DNA of 64,000 bases from Paractinoplanes tereljensis (GTDB lineage: Bacteria; Actinomycetota; Actinomycetes; Mycobacteriales; Micromonosporaceae): assembly GCF_016862435.1 (NCBI RefSeq), contig NZ_BOMY01000042.1, forward strand, positions 124,001-188,000, read 5' to 3'. A model generated the notes under the pieces. It saw only the letters and a list, made by a program, of their open reading frames with translations. It searched no databases and was not told the DNA's origin. Positions 50,956 to 60,784 of the stretch are shown piece by piece; position 1 is the first letter of the stretch; each line of letters begins with the position of its first letter. Position numbers and translations under genes: made by a program.

Positions 50956-53391
50956 TTACGAGATGCGGATCTTCGCGGAGGTGCCGTTCTCCGACAGCAC
51001 GCGAATCTTCACACCGACCGCGGGGAGCTTGACCCCGTGGTTCGGCAACTCGTCGTAGAAGTACTTCTGGGTGTCGTCGAACAGCGGCTGGCCGGGCTGA
51101 CCGCGTACATAGGAAGCCGCGCCGTTGATGTGCAGGGTCATCGAATCGGCCTTACGCAGCCCGAACGGTGCGTCGTAGACCTGGATGCGGGAACTGAACG
51201 GCAGGCCGTCCATCCGGTAGAACGGGCGTGGGTGCGAGTCGATGTAAAGGTTGCGGCCCACGCCCGGGTGCCAGTTGGTGTCGTTGTCGACCTGGGACCG
51301 GTCCCAATAGGAAATCAACACCCCGGTTTGGTACGAGTAGTGCTCGACCCAATCAGGCTTGGTGTTGAGGAAACCGAAGTTGTACGGGCCGGTCTTCAGG
51401 TATTTGTCGTACGAGACATAGGTGCGGTGGCCGGCGATGTAGTAATTGTCGTACTGGCCGGTCGCGCTGGTTCCCACCGCCGAGAAACCCTTCAGCGTCC
51501 ACGGCGAGGTGCTCTCGGCGTCGTCGCTGAACAGCACCGTGGCACCGTCGGTGACCTGCAGGTTGTCCGAGAAGAAACCGCCGGCCGCGAAACCGCCGTC
51601 GGTGCGGTAATAGAACTGCAGATAAACCTTCTGGCCCGCATAAGCAGTGAGCGGCACCGCAACGTCCACCCACTGGTCCTCGGTGCTGCCACCGAGCGCC
51701 GGCCGGGGCGGATTGGCCCCGTCCCGGATGAACGGCTGGCCGTTGACCGTGCCGTCGAGAGCCGTCCACTTCTGTCCGTCGAGCGACGCCCGCACGTACA
51801 GATAGTCGAAGCCCTCCTCGATGTTGTAACGCGCCTTGAGGGAAAGCGTCGGCGCGGTCGTGCCGGCCAGATCGAACTGGCGCGTCATCGAGTTGCGGAG
51901 GTCGTCGGCATTGCCGGAGAAATACTGCTTGGTGCCGGCGAACGGCGCACCGAACTGGGTGACCACCGTCTTCTTCGGCAGCACCACGACGGCGGCCTGC
52001 GCCTTCTTGCTGTTGTACTCCTGTGGGCCGAGGGTGAGGGTCCGCTTCTGCTTCGCCACCACCGTCTCGTAATCGAGCCAGCCGAGCTGGAGCTTGTTCC
52101 ACGCCCCGAGGTCGCCCGGCCGGGTGCCGAGCGGCTCCCCCGCCGCGTTGAGCCGGCTCTGCGCCATCAGCGTCCAGTACTCGTTGTTGCCGTTGCCGCC
52201 GGCCAGCACGTTGTAGTCGTCGGGCAGGCCGAGGTCGTGGCCGTACTCGTGGACGAACACGCTCAGGCCGCCATTTTCCGGCTGGATCGTGTAGTCGCCG
52301 ATCCACAGGCCGGTGTCGGCGATCTCGGTGCCGCCCAGCAGGTTGCCGGCCGGGCCGCGGTCACCCTCGTCATCGCCGTACGCGAAAGCCCGGTGGCTCC
52401 AGATCGCGTCTTCGCCCTGCGAAGGATCGCCGTCCGCCTCGTCGCCGCCGGCGTGCACGATCTGGAAGTGGTCGAGGTAGCCGTCCGGCTCGTTGAAGTT
52501 ACCGTCGCCGTCGAAGTCGTACCGGTCCCACTGGTCGAACGTCTTGAGCTCGGCGACCACCTGGGCCTTGGTGCGGCCGAGCGCGAGCTGGTCGGTGACC
52601 CACTGGGCGGCGGCGTCCCGGACCAGGTCGAACGTGGTGTTGCAGACATTGCTGCCGCACACGTTCGGGTCGTCCCCGTTCTCGTCGGCAGGGTCGTCAC
52701 CGGACCGGCCGTACCGTGCCTCGTTGTATTTGACCTTCACCCAGTCGGTGACCGTGCCGTCGACGCTGTAGCGCCCGGACGACTGGGTCTCGTAGTAGGT
52801 CTTGACCGACTCGGTGTTCTTACCCTTGCCGAAGTAGAGGTTCTGGTAGTGCGCGCGGTTGTAGTCGGCCTGCCAGACAGTGGTGTTGTCGAGCGCGCGG
52901 TTCGGTGCCGGGATCTGGTTGTGTAACGGGCCGTCGAACCGCTGCGGCCCGGCCGTGGTGGGTTCGGTGTCCTGGTCGGGGAAGCGCGGATCACGCTCGT
53001 TGCCGAACTCGGCGAGGATCACGAAGATCCGGTCGGTCTTCTCCCGGGCCAGTTCCACGTATTGATCGCGGTTGTCGCGGCCGCCGCCACGGCTGCGCGA
53101 CTTTCCGCCGAAAGCGCCGCCGCCGGTCGACTGACCGACCTTGACGACCGTGCTGCCGTTGCGGTTCTCCAACTTGGCGCGGCCGGAGGCGACATCGCTG
53201 ACAGCTTTCTCCCGCAACGCCCTCCGCTTCTGTTCGAGCGGACCGACCAGCTCGTCGCTGGCCGCATGTTTGTCCGAGGGGGTCGCGGCCGGCGTCTCCG
53301 CCGAGGGCGCGGCCACGGCGGCCGGACTGAGCGAAACACCCAATCCGGACGCCAGGCTCAAGCCCAGCAATCCCACTACGACTTTTCGCAT
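50956..53391 (-). CDS. Secreted M6-family metalloprotease (immune inhibitor A-like)
   Basis: 811 residues from an ATG with GGAGG nine bases upstream. Signal peptide 1-28; a propeptide-like region to ~100; the M6 catalytic core with WQADYNRAHYQNLYFG and zinc motif HEYGHDLGLPDDYN from His381; then a beta-sandwich domain (LYVRASLDGQKW, AYAGQKVYLQFYYRTD) and a terminal region. M6 proteases degrade host or environmental proteins; in soil actinobacteria they are nutritional. Flanked by a peptidase gene on the same strand but with its own terminator. Confidence 0.9.
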   Translation of the reverse strand: MRKVVVGLLGLSLASGLGVSLSPAAVAAPSAETPAATPSDKHAASDELVGPLEQKRRALREKAVSDVASGRAKLENRNGSTVVKVGQSTGGGAFGGKSRSRGGGRDNRDQYVELAREKTDRIFVILAEFGNERDPRFPDQDTEPTTAGPQRFDGPLHNQIPAPNRALDNTTVWQADYNRAHYQNLYFGKGKNTESVKTYYETQSSGRYSVDGTVTDWVKVKYNEARYGRSGDDPADENGDDPNVCGSNVCNTTFDLVRDAAAQWVTDQLALGRTKAQVVAELKTFDQWDRYDFDGDGNFNEPDGYLDHFQIVHAGGDEADGDPSQGEDAIWSHRAFAYGDDEGDRGPAGNLLGGTEIADTGLWIGDYTIQPENGGLSVFVHEYGHDLGLPDDYNVLAGGNGNNEYWTLMAQSRLNAAGEPLGTRPGDLGAWNKLQLGWLDYETVVAKQKRTLTLGPQEYNSKKAQAAVVVLPKKTVVTQFGAPFAGTKQYFSGNADDLRNSMTRQFDLAGTTAPTLSLKARYNIEEGFDYLYVRASLDGQKWTALDGTVNGQPFIRDGANPPRPALGGSTEDQWVDVAVPLTAYAGQKVYLQFYYRTDGGFAAGGFFSDNLQVTDGATVLFSDDAESTSPWTLKGFSAVGTSATGQYDNYYIAGHRTYVSYDKYLKTGPYNFGFLNTKPDWVEHYSYQTGVLISYWDRSQVDNDTNWHPGVGRNLYIDSHPRPFYRMDGLPFSSRIQVYDAPFGLRKADSMTLHINGAASYVRGQPGQPLFDDTQKYFYDELPNHGVKLPAVGVKIRVLSENGTSAKIRIS

Positions 53392-53536
53392 CGATTTACC
53401 TCCGGAGCGGTGGTGCCACACCCGCCGGTGGTGCGGGCGCGGCCCGGATGCACTGTGGACCGTTTGGGTCCGCCTAGGAACCTAGGCATCGATGCGTAGC
53501 AAGGGGAAGGCGTAGACCGATTTCGATCCAACAAAA

Positions 53537-53569
53537 CCGCCGACCCGGTAGGACGAACCGGGTCGGCGG
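53537..53569 (-). terminator. Rho-independent terminator of GT2 gene
   Basis: CCGCCGACCCGGT and ACCGGGTCGGCGG form a perfect 13-bp stem with a seven-base loop. On the minus strand it is followed by TTTTGTT, and it starts 14 bases after the GT2 stop. Confidence 0.85.
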
Positions 53570-53582
53570 CCTTTAAAAGGGA

Positions 53583-54512
53583 CTACCGGGTGGGCGCGGC
53601 CTCGGTCTCGGCCGCGAGCAGCCCGTCGACCGTTCCGTACCAATTGCCGCCGGGAACGGCCAGCACCGGGACGACCTTGCCCCGGCCGGGCGCCGCGGCC
53701 TTGGCCGCCGCGCGCCGCTGGGCGTGCAGCCGGCGGTACTCGCTGAGGATGGTGCGCAACACCCGGGTGCCGTCCCGGAACGTGTTGAGGTTGCTCACGC
53801 CGTGAATGCGCAGGTGTTCGATGCTGGAGACCTCGGTGACCCGCATTCCGCCGGCCGCGACCCGGATGTTGATCAGGGTCTCGATCTCGAACCCGTCGCC
53901 CCACAGCTTGCTGCCGTCGGCCGGTCGCGGCAGGTCGGTCGCGGGCAGGTCCATCACCGGTACGGCGCGGCGCCAGAAGGCGTTGTAGCCGTAGCAGAGG
54001 TCGGTGAACTTGGTCTTGAACAGGGTGTTGACGAACAGGTTGAGGCCCATGTTGCCGGCCCGGCGCAGCGGGGTGATGTCGTCGCTGTGGCCGCCCTTGC
54101 CGAAGCGCGAGCCCTTGGCGAACTCGGCCCCCTCGATCAATGCCTCGACGAACCGGTGGATCTCGGCCGGGTCGGTGGAGCCGTCCGCGTCGATCATCAC
54201 GATGGCATCGCCGGTGCAGGCGGCAAACCCAACAGCCAGAGCATTTCCCTTGCCCGTACGGGTCTGCTGTACCACCACCACGTCGGGGCGCAGCCGGCGC
54301 GCGACCTCGACGGTGTCGTCCGACGAACCGCCGTCGACCAGGATGACCTCGTGCAGGCCGACCGGCAGCGCCTCGAACACGTGCGGCAGGTTCTTCGCCT
54401 CGTTCAGCGTGGGGATGACGACACTGACCTTGGGTGGCCGGCGGGGCTGGCCGGGCGGGGTGCTCCGGCGGTCCGGCGTCGAGCGGATGGTGCTGCGGCG
54501 ATCCTGCGTCAT
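53583..54512 (-). CDS. GT2-family glycosyltransferase (dolichyl-phosphate-mannose synthase-like)
   Basis: 309 residues. GT-A features: KVSVVIPTLNEAKNLPHVF, EVILVDGGSSDDTVEVA, MIDADGSTDPAEI (DxD-type metal site), then GFEIETLINIRVAAGG. No membrane helices, so it is a cytoplasmic, membrane-associated enzyme. Likely transfers a hexose to a polyprenyl phosphate or surface glycan. It might serve the polytopic GT-C-like protein at 47478, but they are not adjacent. An N-terminal basic ~25-residue extension (RRSTIRSTPDRRS) may be unstructured. Confidence 0.85.
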   Translation of the reverse strand: MTQDRRSTIRSTPDRRSTPPGQPRRPPKVSVVIPTLNEAKNLPHVFEALPVGLHEVILVDGGSSDDTVEVARRLRPDVVVVQQTRTGKGNALAVGFAACTGDAIVMIDADGSTDPAEIHRFVEALIEGAEFAKGSRFGKGGHSDDITPLRRAGNMGLNLFVNTLFKTKFTDLCYGYNAFWRRAVPVMDLPATDLPRPADGSKLWGDGFEIETLINIRVAAGGMRVTEVSSIEHLRIHGVSNLNTFRDGTRVLRTILSEYRRLHAQRRAAAKAAAPGRGKVVPVLAVPGGNWYGTVDGLLAAETEAAPTR

Positions 54513-54609
54513 GGGGGGTCCTTCAGTTGCGCGGGGCTGCCCCTCCAAGTTAACAAAACACCATAATTGCGGACATGGCCGAAAGGTTTGAATTGACTGA
54601 TACGCCCGG

Positions 54610-56385
54610 TCAGGGCAGCTGGATCGTGAACGTGGTGCCCTCGCCCGGGGTGCTTGCCACCTCGATGGTGCCGCCGTGCGCCTCGGCCAGCTTGCGGGCG
54701 ATGGCCAGGCCCAGGCCGCTGCCCCCGGTCGACCGGCTGCGGGACTCATCGGCCCGCCAGAACCGGTCGAAGATCCGCGGCAGGTCGGCCGGGGCGATAC
54801 CGACACCGGTGTCCCGTACGGTAATCGTCGCCCCTTTTGCCCCGACGGTGACCGAACCGCCCCGCGGGGTGTAGCGGATGCCGTTGGAGACCAGATTGCC
54901 CACCAGCTGGCGCAGCCGCACCGCGTCGGCCGCCACCACCGGCTCGCCGTCGACCTCGATGCCCAGGTGCACCCCGGCCGCGTACGCGGGAGCCTGATGG
55001 CTGTCCACCACCTGGGCGAGCACGTCACGCAGTTTGATCGGTTCCGAGTGGATGCGCAGCGTGCCGGCGTCCGCCTCGGCCAGGTCACTCAGGTCGTCGA
55101 TGATGTGCTGCAGCAACACCGCTTCCTCGTGCAACAGGCCGAGCAGCTGGGCGTCGGTCGGCGCCAGATCGTCCTGGGCGGCCTCCAGCCAGCTGCGGAT
55201 GTTGGTCAGCGGGGTGCGCAGCTCGTGCGCCACGTCGCTGACCATGTCCCGGCGCTGCGCCTCGGCCCGGTCCCGCCGCTCGGTGGAGTCGTTCAGGGCC
55301 CGGGCCAGCCGGCCGATCTCGTCCTGGGTGGACACCGGGGCCGGATGGTGCCGGTCGGCGGCGTCGGTGAGCGCCCGCAGCGGCCGGACCAGCCGGCGGC
55401 CGACCAGCACGGTGACCAGGATGGTGGCGAGCAGGACGCCACCGGTGGTGGCCACGATCCGGATGGTGTTGGGCCGGGACAGGGTGAACCGGGTCTGGTC
55501 GGCGCCCGCGCCCGGGTCGGTGACGAACAGCAGGGCGGCCGGGGCCACGTACGGCTGGAGCATGGTCCGCCGGGACTTCTCCACGCAGCCGCGGATGCGG
55601 GCGGTGGGCGTCGTCCCGGTGTCGGGCATCGGCACGGCGGCCACGTCGCGCGGCGAGTCGGCCTTCGCCACGTAGGTCGAGAAGTCCGGCCACACCCCCA
55701 CCTGATAACCGGCCGGCAGGCCGACGCAGCGCGAGGTGAGGTCGCCGAGGTTCTGCAGCGGCTTGCGCTCGGACTTGGTGATCTCGAACGGCAGCCGCCG
55801 ATCGCAGTAGATCTCGATCTTCGCCGAATCGGACCCGAGCGCGGTGACCACCGGCCGGCCGCTCGGCTGCTCGGTGATCTTGCCGTCGGCGCCGGCCTTG
55901 CGCAGGCAGATCAGCTCATCGGAGGCGAGCTTCCGCAGCGTGTCGCGCTGGTCGGCCGGGATCCGGAACGGGCCGGTCACCCGCCCGTCGATGCGCTCGG
56001 TGCCGCCGGTCAGCGCGAGGTCCAGGTTGAGCGGGTCGACGGTGGCGGACGGCCGCGCGGTCGCCAGCGACGGGCCCGGGCCGGAGTCGGCGATGACCGC
56101 CCGGTCCGGGGTGGTCAGGGTGATCCGGCGGCCCAGCTTGGTGGCCCGCTGCTGGATCAGGGCCGGGACGCCGGACCAGTCGGCATGCCCGGCCGCGTAC
56201 GCGACGAGCATGTCGTACACGCCCTTGTCCTCGGTGAGCGACCGGCCCTGCTCCTGCCGGATGGCCCGGGTCGCGGTGCTGGCCGCCAGCCAGGCGGTCG
56301 ACACGATCGCGGCGATCGCGATCAGCACCGAGGTGACCAGCAGCCGGGTCACCAGGCTGTGCCGCACCGGCACCCGGCCGGTCAT
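54610..56385 (-). CDS. Sensor histidine kinase with four-cysteine extracellular domain, module B
   Basis: 591 residues, same architecture as the kinase at 15358: TM1 ~14-36, extracellular domain, TM2 ~300-320, HAMP, HisKA with His387 (DVAHELRTPLTNIRSW), HATPase (NLVSNGIRYT; DTGVGI; GGSGLGLAIA). The sensor carries four cysteines (LICLRK, IYCDRR, SRCVGL, RGCVEK) spaced 33, 25 and 46 residues. Strong paralogy (shared MLQPYVAPAALLFVTD / LTPYVAPPALLFITD before TM2). Start overlaps the response-regulator stop (ATGA). Confidence 0.9.
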   Translation of the reverse strand: MTGRVPVRHSLVTRLLVTSVLIAIAAIVSTAWLAASTATRAIRQEQGRSLTEDKGVYDMLVAYAAGHADWSGVPALIQQRATKLGRRITLTTPDRAVIADSGPGPSLATARPSATVDPLNLDLALTGGTERIDGRVTGPFRIPADQRDTLRKLASDELICLRKAGADGKITEQPSGRPVVTALGSDSAKIEIYCDRRLPFEITKSERKPLQNLGDLTSRCVGLPAGYQVGVWPDFSTYVAKADSPRDVAAVPMPDTGTTPTARIRGCVEKSRRTMLQPYVAPAALLFVTDPGAGADQTRFTLSRPNTIRIVATTGGVLLATILVTVLVGRRLVRPLRALTDAADRHHPAPVSTQDEIGRLARALNDSTERRDRAEAQRRDMVSDVAHELRTPLTNIRSWLEAAQDDLAPTDAQLLGLLHEEAVLLQHIIDDLSDLAEADAGTLRIHSEPIKLRDVLAQVVDSHQAPAYAAGVHLGIEVDGEPVVAADAVRLRQLVGNLVSNGIRYTPRGGSVTVGAKGATITVRDTGVGIAPADLPRIFDRFWRADESRSRSTGGSGLGLAIARKLAEAHGGTIEVASTPGEGTTFTIQLP

Positions 56386-57080
56386 CCCGGCGTCTCCGCC
56401 GCCAGCTTGTAACCGACGCCGTGCACCGTGATCAGCTGGGCCGGTCGCTGCGGGTCGGCCTCGATCTTCCGGCGCAGATTCATCATGTGTACGTCGATGG
56501 TCCGTTCCGTCGAGCTCCGGTCGATCCCGCGGGTGTGGTGCAGCAGCTGGGCCCGGCTGAACACCCGGTCGGGCTGCTCGGACATCGCGGCCAGGATGGC
56601 GAACTCGCCGCGGGTGCACTCGACCGGGACGCCGTCCACGGTGATCTCGTGCCGGGCCGGGTCGACCCCGATCCGGCCGACCCGCCGTGGTCCGGGCCCG
56701 GCCGGCGCGGCGCCCCGGGACACCCGCCGCAGCAGGGTGCGCACCCGGGCCATCAGCTCCCGCGGGCTGTACGGCTTGGTCAGGTAGTCGTCGGCGCCCA
56801 GTTCCAGGCCGCGCAGCAGGTCGTCCTCGGTGGTCCGGGCGGTGAGCATCAGCACCAGCACGTCCGATTCCTCGCGCAGTGTCCGGCAGACCTGCAGGCC
56901 GTCCAGGCCCGGCATCATTACGTCCAGCACCAGCAGGTCGGGTTGCCACCGCCGGGCCTCGGCCAGCGCGGCCCGGCCGTCGTGCACGACCAGCACCTGG
57001 TGACCGGCCGCGACCAGATAGCGCCGGACCACCTCGGCTTGGCGGGGTTCATCCTCGGCGACCAGGACCTGAGCACACAT
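56382..57080 (-). CDS. OmpR-family response regulator, module B
   Basis: 232 residues: receiver with Asp53 (LLVLDVMMPG), LMLTARTTEDD, LTKPYSPREL; OmpR winged helix from ~130 with RGEFAILAAMSEQPDRV and a full-length recognition region (LLHHTRG ... RTIDVHMMNLRRK). Starts at ATG 57080, likely leaderless. Divergent from the adaptor-ATPase-permease operon, its probable target. Confidence 0.9.
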   Translation of the reverse strand: MCAQVLVAEDEPRQAEVVRRYLVAAGHQVLVVHDGRAALAEARRWQPDLLVLDVMMPGLDGLQVCRTLREESDVLVLMLTARTTEDDLLRGLELGADDYLTKPYSPRELMARVRTLLRRVSRGAAPAGPGPRRVGRIGVDPARHEITVDGVPVECTRGEFAILAAMSEQPDRVFSRAQLLHHTRGIDRSSTERTIDVHMMNLRRKIEADPQRPAQLITVHGVGYKLAAETPG

Positions 57081-57087
57081 GGCGGCG

Positions 57088-57093
57088 ATGATA
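57088..57093 (-). promoter_or_regulatory. Putative -10 element for leaderless response-regulator mRNA, module B
   Basis: TATCAT on the minus strand ends seven bases before the ATG at 57080, with no Shine-Dalgarno in between. The same spacing is seen in module A. The -35 is not clear. Confidence 0.5.
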
Positions 57094-57170
57094 GGTGCGT
57101 CCCGCACCCGCGATGAGAAGTTCGACGATACCTAACAGCTTTCTAACCGCCCCCGGCCACGCTCGTCGCC

Positions 57171-58283
57171 ATGCAAGCGACGACCGAAGTGATACCGCTC
57201 GTTCCGGACCCACCGCCACGCCGCCGGACCTGGGTGAAGTGGCTGGCTGGACTGCTGGTCGTAGCTGCTCTCGGGGCCGGCGCGGCGGTCATGGTGCTCC
57301 GGCACCGGGCAGCCGGGGAACCGGTGGTCGAGGAGACGACCGCGGTCGAGACGGTGCCGCTCGAGCGCCGCGACCTGTCCACCACCCGGAAACTGGACGG
57401 CAGCATCGGCTTCGGCCCGCCGCGCCCGCTCGCCGGGCACACCGCGGCCACGGTGACCTGGCTGCCGGCCGTCGGCGCCACCATCAAGCGCGGCAAGCAG
57501 CTGTTCCGGGCGGACGACAAGCCGGTGACGCTGTTCTACGGCAGCATGCCGCTGTACCGGCCGATCGCCGGGAAGAACCTGACCGGCCGGGACGTGCGGA
57601 TCATCGCCGACAACCTCCGGGCGCTGGGGTACGGGTTCGGGCCGCCGGCGGTCGACGACGACGGCGCGAGCGTCCTCACCGACCGGCTGATCGCGGCCAT
57701 CAAGCGCTGGCAGGACGACCTGGGCCTCCCGGTCACCGGCACGATCGCGGTCGGTGACGTCGAGGTGCTGGCCGGCGCGGTCCGGGTCGACGCGATCGCG
57801 GCCCAGCCCGGCTCCCCCGCCAACGCCCCGCTGATGTCGGTCACCTCCACCCGCAAGGTGATCACCGTGTCGGCCGAGCTGAACGACGCCGCCGCCCTGG
57901 ATCGCGGGGACGCGGTGACCGTGACGCTGCCCGACGACCGTACGGTCAAGGCCCGGATTTTGTCGGTGGGCCGCACCCTGGCGGCGGCCGACGGCGGCGT
58001 CGCCGACGGCCCGCCGAAACTGACCGTGTCGGTGACCGTCGACGACCCGAAGACCATCGCCAAGCTCGACTCGGCCAACGTCGCGGTGAACGTGGCCGGG
58101 AAGACCGCGAAGGACGTGCTGGCCGCGCCGATCGAGGCGCTGATCGCGCTGACCGAGGGCGGATACGCGGTGCAGGGCCCGAACGGCCTGGTGGCGGTCG
58201 AGACCGGGATGTTCGCCGACGGCTGGGTCCAGATCAGCGGCGCCGGCCTGGCCGAGGGCGTCGACGTGGTGGTCGCGTCATGA
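57171..58283 (+). CDS. Periplasmic adaptor with peptidoglycan-binding domain, module B
   Basis: 370 residues. Cytoplasmic N-terminus ~22 residues, membrane anchor ~24-44, then the same order as at 13558: TWLPAVGATIKRGKQLF, peptidoglycan-binding segment GRDVRIIADNLRALGY ... AAIKRWQDDLGLPVTG, barrel pieces VTLPDDRTVKARILSVG, and C-terminal GGYAVQGPNGLVAVETGMF. Links the exporter to the cell wall. First gene of the plus-strand operon, overlapping the ATPase by four bases. Confidence 0.87.
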   Translation: MQATTEVIPLVPDPPPRRRTWVKWLAGLLVVAALGAGAAVMVLRHRAAGEPVVEETTAVETVPLERRDLSTTRKLDGSIGFGPPRPLAGHTAATVTWLPAVGATIKRGKQLFRADDKPVTLFYGSMPLYRPIAGKNLTGRDVRIIADNLRALGYGFGPPAVDDDGASVLTDRLIAAIKRWQDDLGLPVTGTIAVGDVEVLAGAVRVDAIAAQPGSPANAPLMSVTSTRKVITVSAELNDAAALDRGDAVTVTLPDDRTVKARILSVGRTLAAADGGVADGPPKLTVSVTVDDPKTIAKLDSANVAVNVAGKTAKDVLAAPIEALIALTEGGYAVQGPNGLVAVETGMFADGWVQISGAGLAEGVDVVVAS

Positions 58284-58939
58284 CGGTCCTGTCCCTGCGC
58301 GGCGTGAGCATGCGCTATCCCGGCGGCGTGGCCGCCCTGACCGGCGTCGACCTGGACATCGCCGAGGGTGAGCTGGTGGCGATCGTCGGCCCGTCCGGGT
58401 CGGGCAAGTCCACCCTTCTCAACATCATCGGCACCCTGGACCGGCCCACCGAAGGCACGGTACGGATCGCCGGGCAGGACGTGGCCACGCTCAGCGACCG
58501 GCGGCTGTCCGCGCTGCGGGCCCGCGAGATCGGCTTCGTCTTCCAGCAGTTCCACCTCACCGACGGGCTGACCGCGGCCGAGAACGTGGCCACCGGCCTG
58601 CTATACGGCGGGGTGCCGCGCCGGCACCGGCCGGAACGGGCCCGGCACGCGCTGGCCCGGGTCGGTCTCACGCACCGCGCCGGGCACCGCCCGGCGCAGC
58701 TGTCCGGCGGCGAACGGCAGCGGGTGGCCATCGCCCGCGCGCTGGTCAACCGGCCGTCGCTGGTGCTGGCCGACGAGCCGACCGGCGCCCTGGACACCGC
58801 CACCGGCCAGGTCGTGCTCGACCTGCTGCGCCGGCTCAACGAGCAGGGCACCACGATCGCGCTGATCACCCACGACCGGGACATCGCCGCGTCGCTGCCC
58901 CGGCGGATCGAGATCCGGGACGGGCGGCTGGTCCGGTGA
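58280..58939 (+). CDS. MacB-type ABC exporter ATPase, module B
   Basis: 219 residues with Walker A GPSGSGKS, Q-loop FVFQQFHL, signature LSGGERQR, Walker B LVLADEPT-GALD, H-loop ITHDRD. ATGA overlaps with adaptor and GTGA overlap with permease indicate tight coupling. Paralogue of the ATPase at 12893. Confidence 0.92.
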   Translation: MTVLSLRGVSMRYPGGVAALTGVDLDIAEGELVAIVGPSGSGKSTLLNIIGTLDRPTEGTVRIAGQDVATLSDRRLSALRAREIGFVFQQFHLTDGLTAAENVATGLLYGGVPRRHRPERARHALARVGLTHRAGHRPAQLSGGERQRVAIARALVNRPSLVLADEPTGALDTATGQVVLDLLRRLNEQGTTIALITHDRDIAASLPRRIEIRDGRLVR

Positions 58940-60123
58940 TCCACCTGTCGTTCGCCGACTTCCTGTCGCTCGGCCTGCTCGGCCTGCGCACCCGGCCGGC
59001 CCGGGCCGCGCTGTCCGCCCTGGGCATCGCGATCGGCATCGCCACGATGATCGTGGTGACCGGCATCCCGTCGTCCAGCCAGGCGGCACTGGTCGAGAAG
59101 CTCAGCGCGCTCGGCACCAACACCCTGCAGGCGGTCGCCCTGCCCGACGTCAACCCGCCGGCCCCGCTGCCGGAAACGGCGGTCGAGATGGTCCGGCGGA
59201 TCGGCCCGGTCACCGCGGCCAGCGCGGTCGCCAACACGCACACCCTGGTGCGCCGCAACGACCGCACCGACCCGGGCAACGGCTCCGGCCTGACCGTGCT
59301 GGCCGCCCGGACCGACCTGCTCCCCACGATCAACGCCCGGGTCCGGACCGGCCGCTGGCTGACCGCGGCGACCGAGCGGTTCCCGGCCGTGGTGCTCGGC
59401 TCGGTCGCGGCCGGCCGGCTCGGCGTGACCGGCCTGCCGGCCGGCGTGCCCGCGCCCCAGGTGGTGATCGCCGACCGGAAGTTCACCGTGGTCGGCATCC
59501 TGGCCACCACCCCGCTCGCCCCCGATATCGACCGGTCGGTGCTGGTCGGCTGGCCGGCCGCGAAGTCCGAACTGGGCTTCGACGGCCACCCGACCGTGCT
59601 CTACGTGCAGAGCGACGAGTCGCAGATCGAGGCGGTGCGCGACGTACTGGCCGAGACCGTCTCGCCGGAACGACCCGGGGCGGTCATGGTCACCCGGCCG
59701 TCCGACGCGCTGGCGGCCAAGCGCGCCACCGAGAGCAGCTTCTCGGTGCTGTTCCTGGCGCTGGCCGGGGTGGCGCTCGCGGTCGGCGGGATCGGCGTCG
59801 CCAACACGATGGTCGTCTCGGTCCTGGAACGACGCTCCGAGATCGGCCTGCGGCGAGCGCTGGGCGCCACCCGCGGCCAGATCCGCGGCCAGTTCCTCAC
59901 CGAGTCGGTGCTGCTGGCCACCCTCGGCGGCATCGGCGGCACCGCCCTGGGCCTGCTAGCCACCATCGGTTACGCGGCCTGGCAGGACTGGCCCCTGGTG
60001 ATCCCCGCCCAGTCGGCCGGCGTCGGGGTGGGCGGCGCCATCGTGATCGGAGTGCTGGCCGGCGTCTACCCGTGCGTGCGAGCGGCCCGCCTGACCCCGA
60101 CCCAGGCGCTGGCCACGGTCTGA
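58936..60123 (+). CDS. MacB/FtsX-type ABC exporter permease, module B
   Basis: 395 residues, GTG start. N-terminal helix (SALGIAIGIATMIVVTGI), large extracytoplasmic domain, three C-terminal helices, FtsX motif NTMVVSVLERRSEIGLRRA. Highly similar along its length to the module A permease. Followed by a bidirectional hairpin and the convergent lipoproteins. Confidence 0.9.
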   Translation: MIHLSFADFLSLGLLGLRTRPARAALSALGIAIGIATMIVVTGIPSSSQAALVEKLSALGTNTLQAVALPDVNPPAPLPETAVEMVRRIGPVTAASAVANTHTLVRRNDRTDPGNGSGLTVLAARTDLLPTINARVRTGRWLTAATERFPAVVLGSVAAGRLGVTGLPAGVPAPQVVIADRKFTVVGILATTPLAPDIDRSVLVGWPAAKSELGFDGHPTVLYVQSDESQIEAVRDVLAETVSPERPGAVMVTRPSDALAAKRATESSFSVLFLALAGVALAVGGIGVANTMVVSVLERRSEIGLRRALGATRGQIRGQFLTESVLLATLGGIGGTALGLLATIGYAAWQDWPLVIPAQSAGVGVGGAIVIGVLAGVYPCVRAARLTPTQALATV

Positions 60124-60180
60124 GGACCTCAAGGCCACAACCTCTTCCGGTACGGGCAGAGGCCTTATCCCGAAGCTCTC

Positions 60181-60206
60181 GAGGCGGCGGCCGGGGCCGC
60201 CGCCTC
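60181..60206. terminator. Bidirectional hairpin terminator
   Basis: GAGGCGGCGGCC and GGCCGCCGCCTC pair perfectly over 12 bases with a two-base loop, between the convergent permease (ending 60123) and lipoprotein (ending 60215). Confidence 0.75.
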
Positions 60207-60214
60207 CCCGGCCG

Positions 60215-60778
60215 CTACTTCTTCAGCTTCGCCGCGACCTCGCGTTCGCACGCCGGGATCAGGTCCAGGCCGTTACGGATCGACGGCATGTCGTTGTTCG
60301 CGCCGCCCAGCTCGACGTCGACGCCGTTGTCGCCGACCTCGACGTACTTGATGCCCTTGCCTTTCAGGCATTTCACTACGTCGCGGGCGAAGTCGCGGGA
60401 CTCCGGGTTGGCCGGGTCCTTCTCCCACGGCGGCAGCGGGGAATAGAGCGGACCGCAGATCCGGTCCGCCTCGGTCGCCTTGTCGGCCAGCTCGATCAGC
60501 TTGCTCTTCTCGGGGACCTGGCCGTTCTGGTACCACTCGCTCTTCGGCAGGGCGCCGTGTTCCTTCAGGCACTTGTTGTACGGCCCGAGCAGGGCCTCGT
60601 ACTCCTCGGGCGTGCCGTCCAGCCGTTCGCGCGGGCGTTCCGGCTTGGCCGACGCCTTCGGCGCGGCGCTGGTCAGGCTGGCGACCTTGCCGCCGGTCTG
60701 CTCGGGCCGGGGCTCGGGCGAGTCGCAGGACGACAGTGCGATCGCGGCGATCACCAGTGCGATGGGGATTCTTCGCAT
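60215..60778 (-). CDS. Four-cysteine lipoprotein B1
   Basis: 187 residues. Lipobox ALSSC with Cys18, a Pro/Ala/Lys tether, then the four-cysteine domain: YNKCLKEHG, DRICGPLYS, VVKCLKGKGIKYVEV, IPACEREV, spaced 37, 28 and 39. Nearly identical central block PLPPWEKDPANPESRDFARD to the adjacent B2, so the two are a recent tandem duplication (six bases apart). Likely outer-face lipoprotein accessory to the exporter. Confidence 0.78.
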   Translation of the reverse strand: MRRIPIALVIAAIALSSCDSPEPRPEQTGGKVASLTSAAPKASAKPERPRERLDGTPEEYEALLGPYNKCLKEHGALPKSEWYQNGQVPEKSKLIELADKATEADRICGPLYSPLPPWEKDPANPESRDFARDVVKCLKGKGIKYVEVGDNGVDVELGGANNDMPSIRNGLDLIPACEREVAAKLKK

Positions 60779-60784
60779 CGCCGG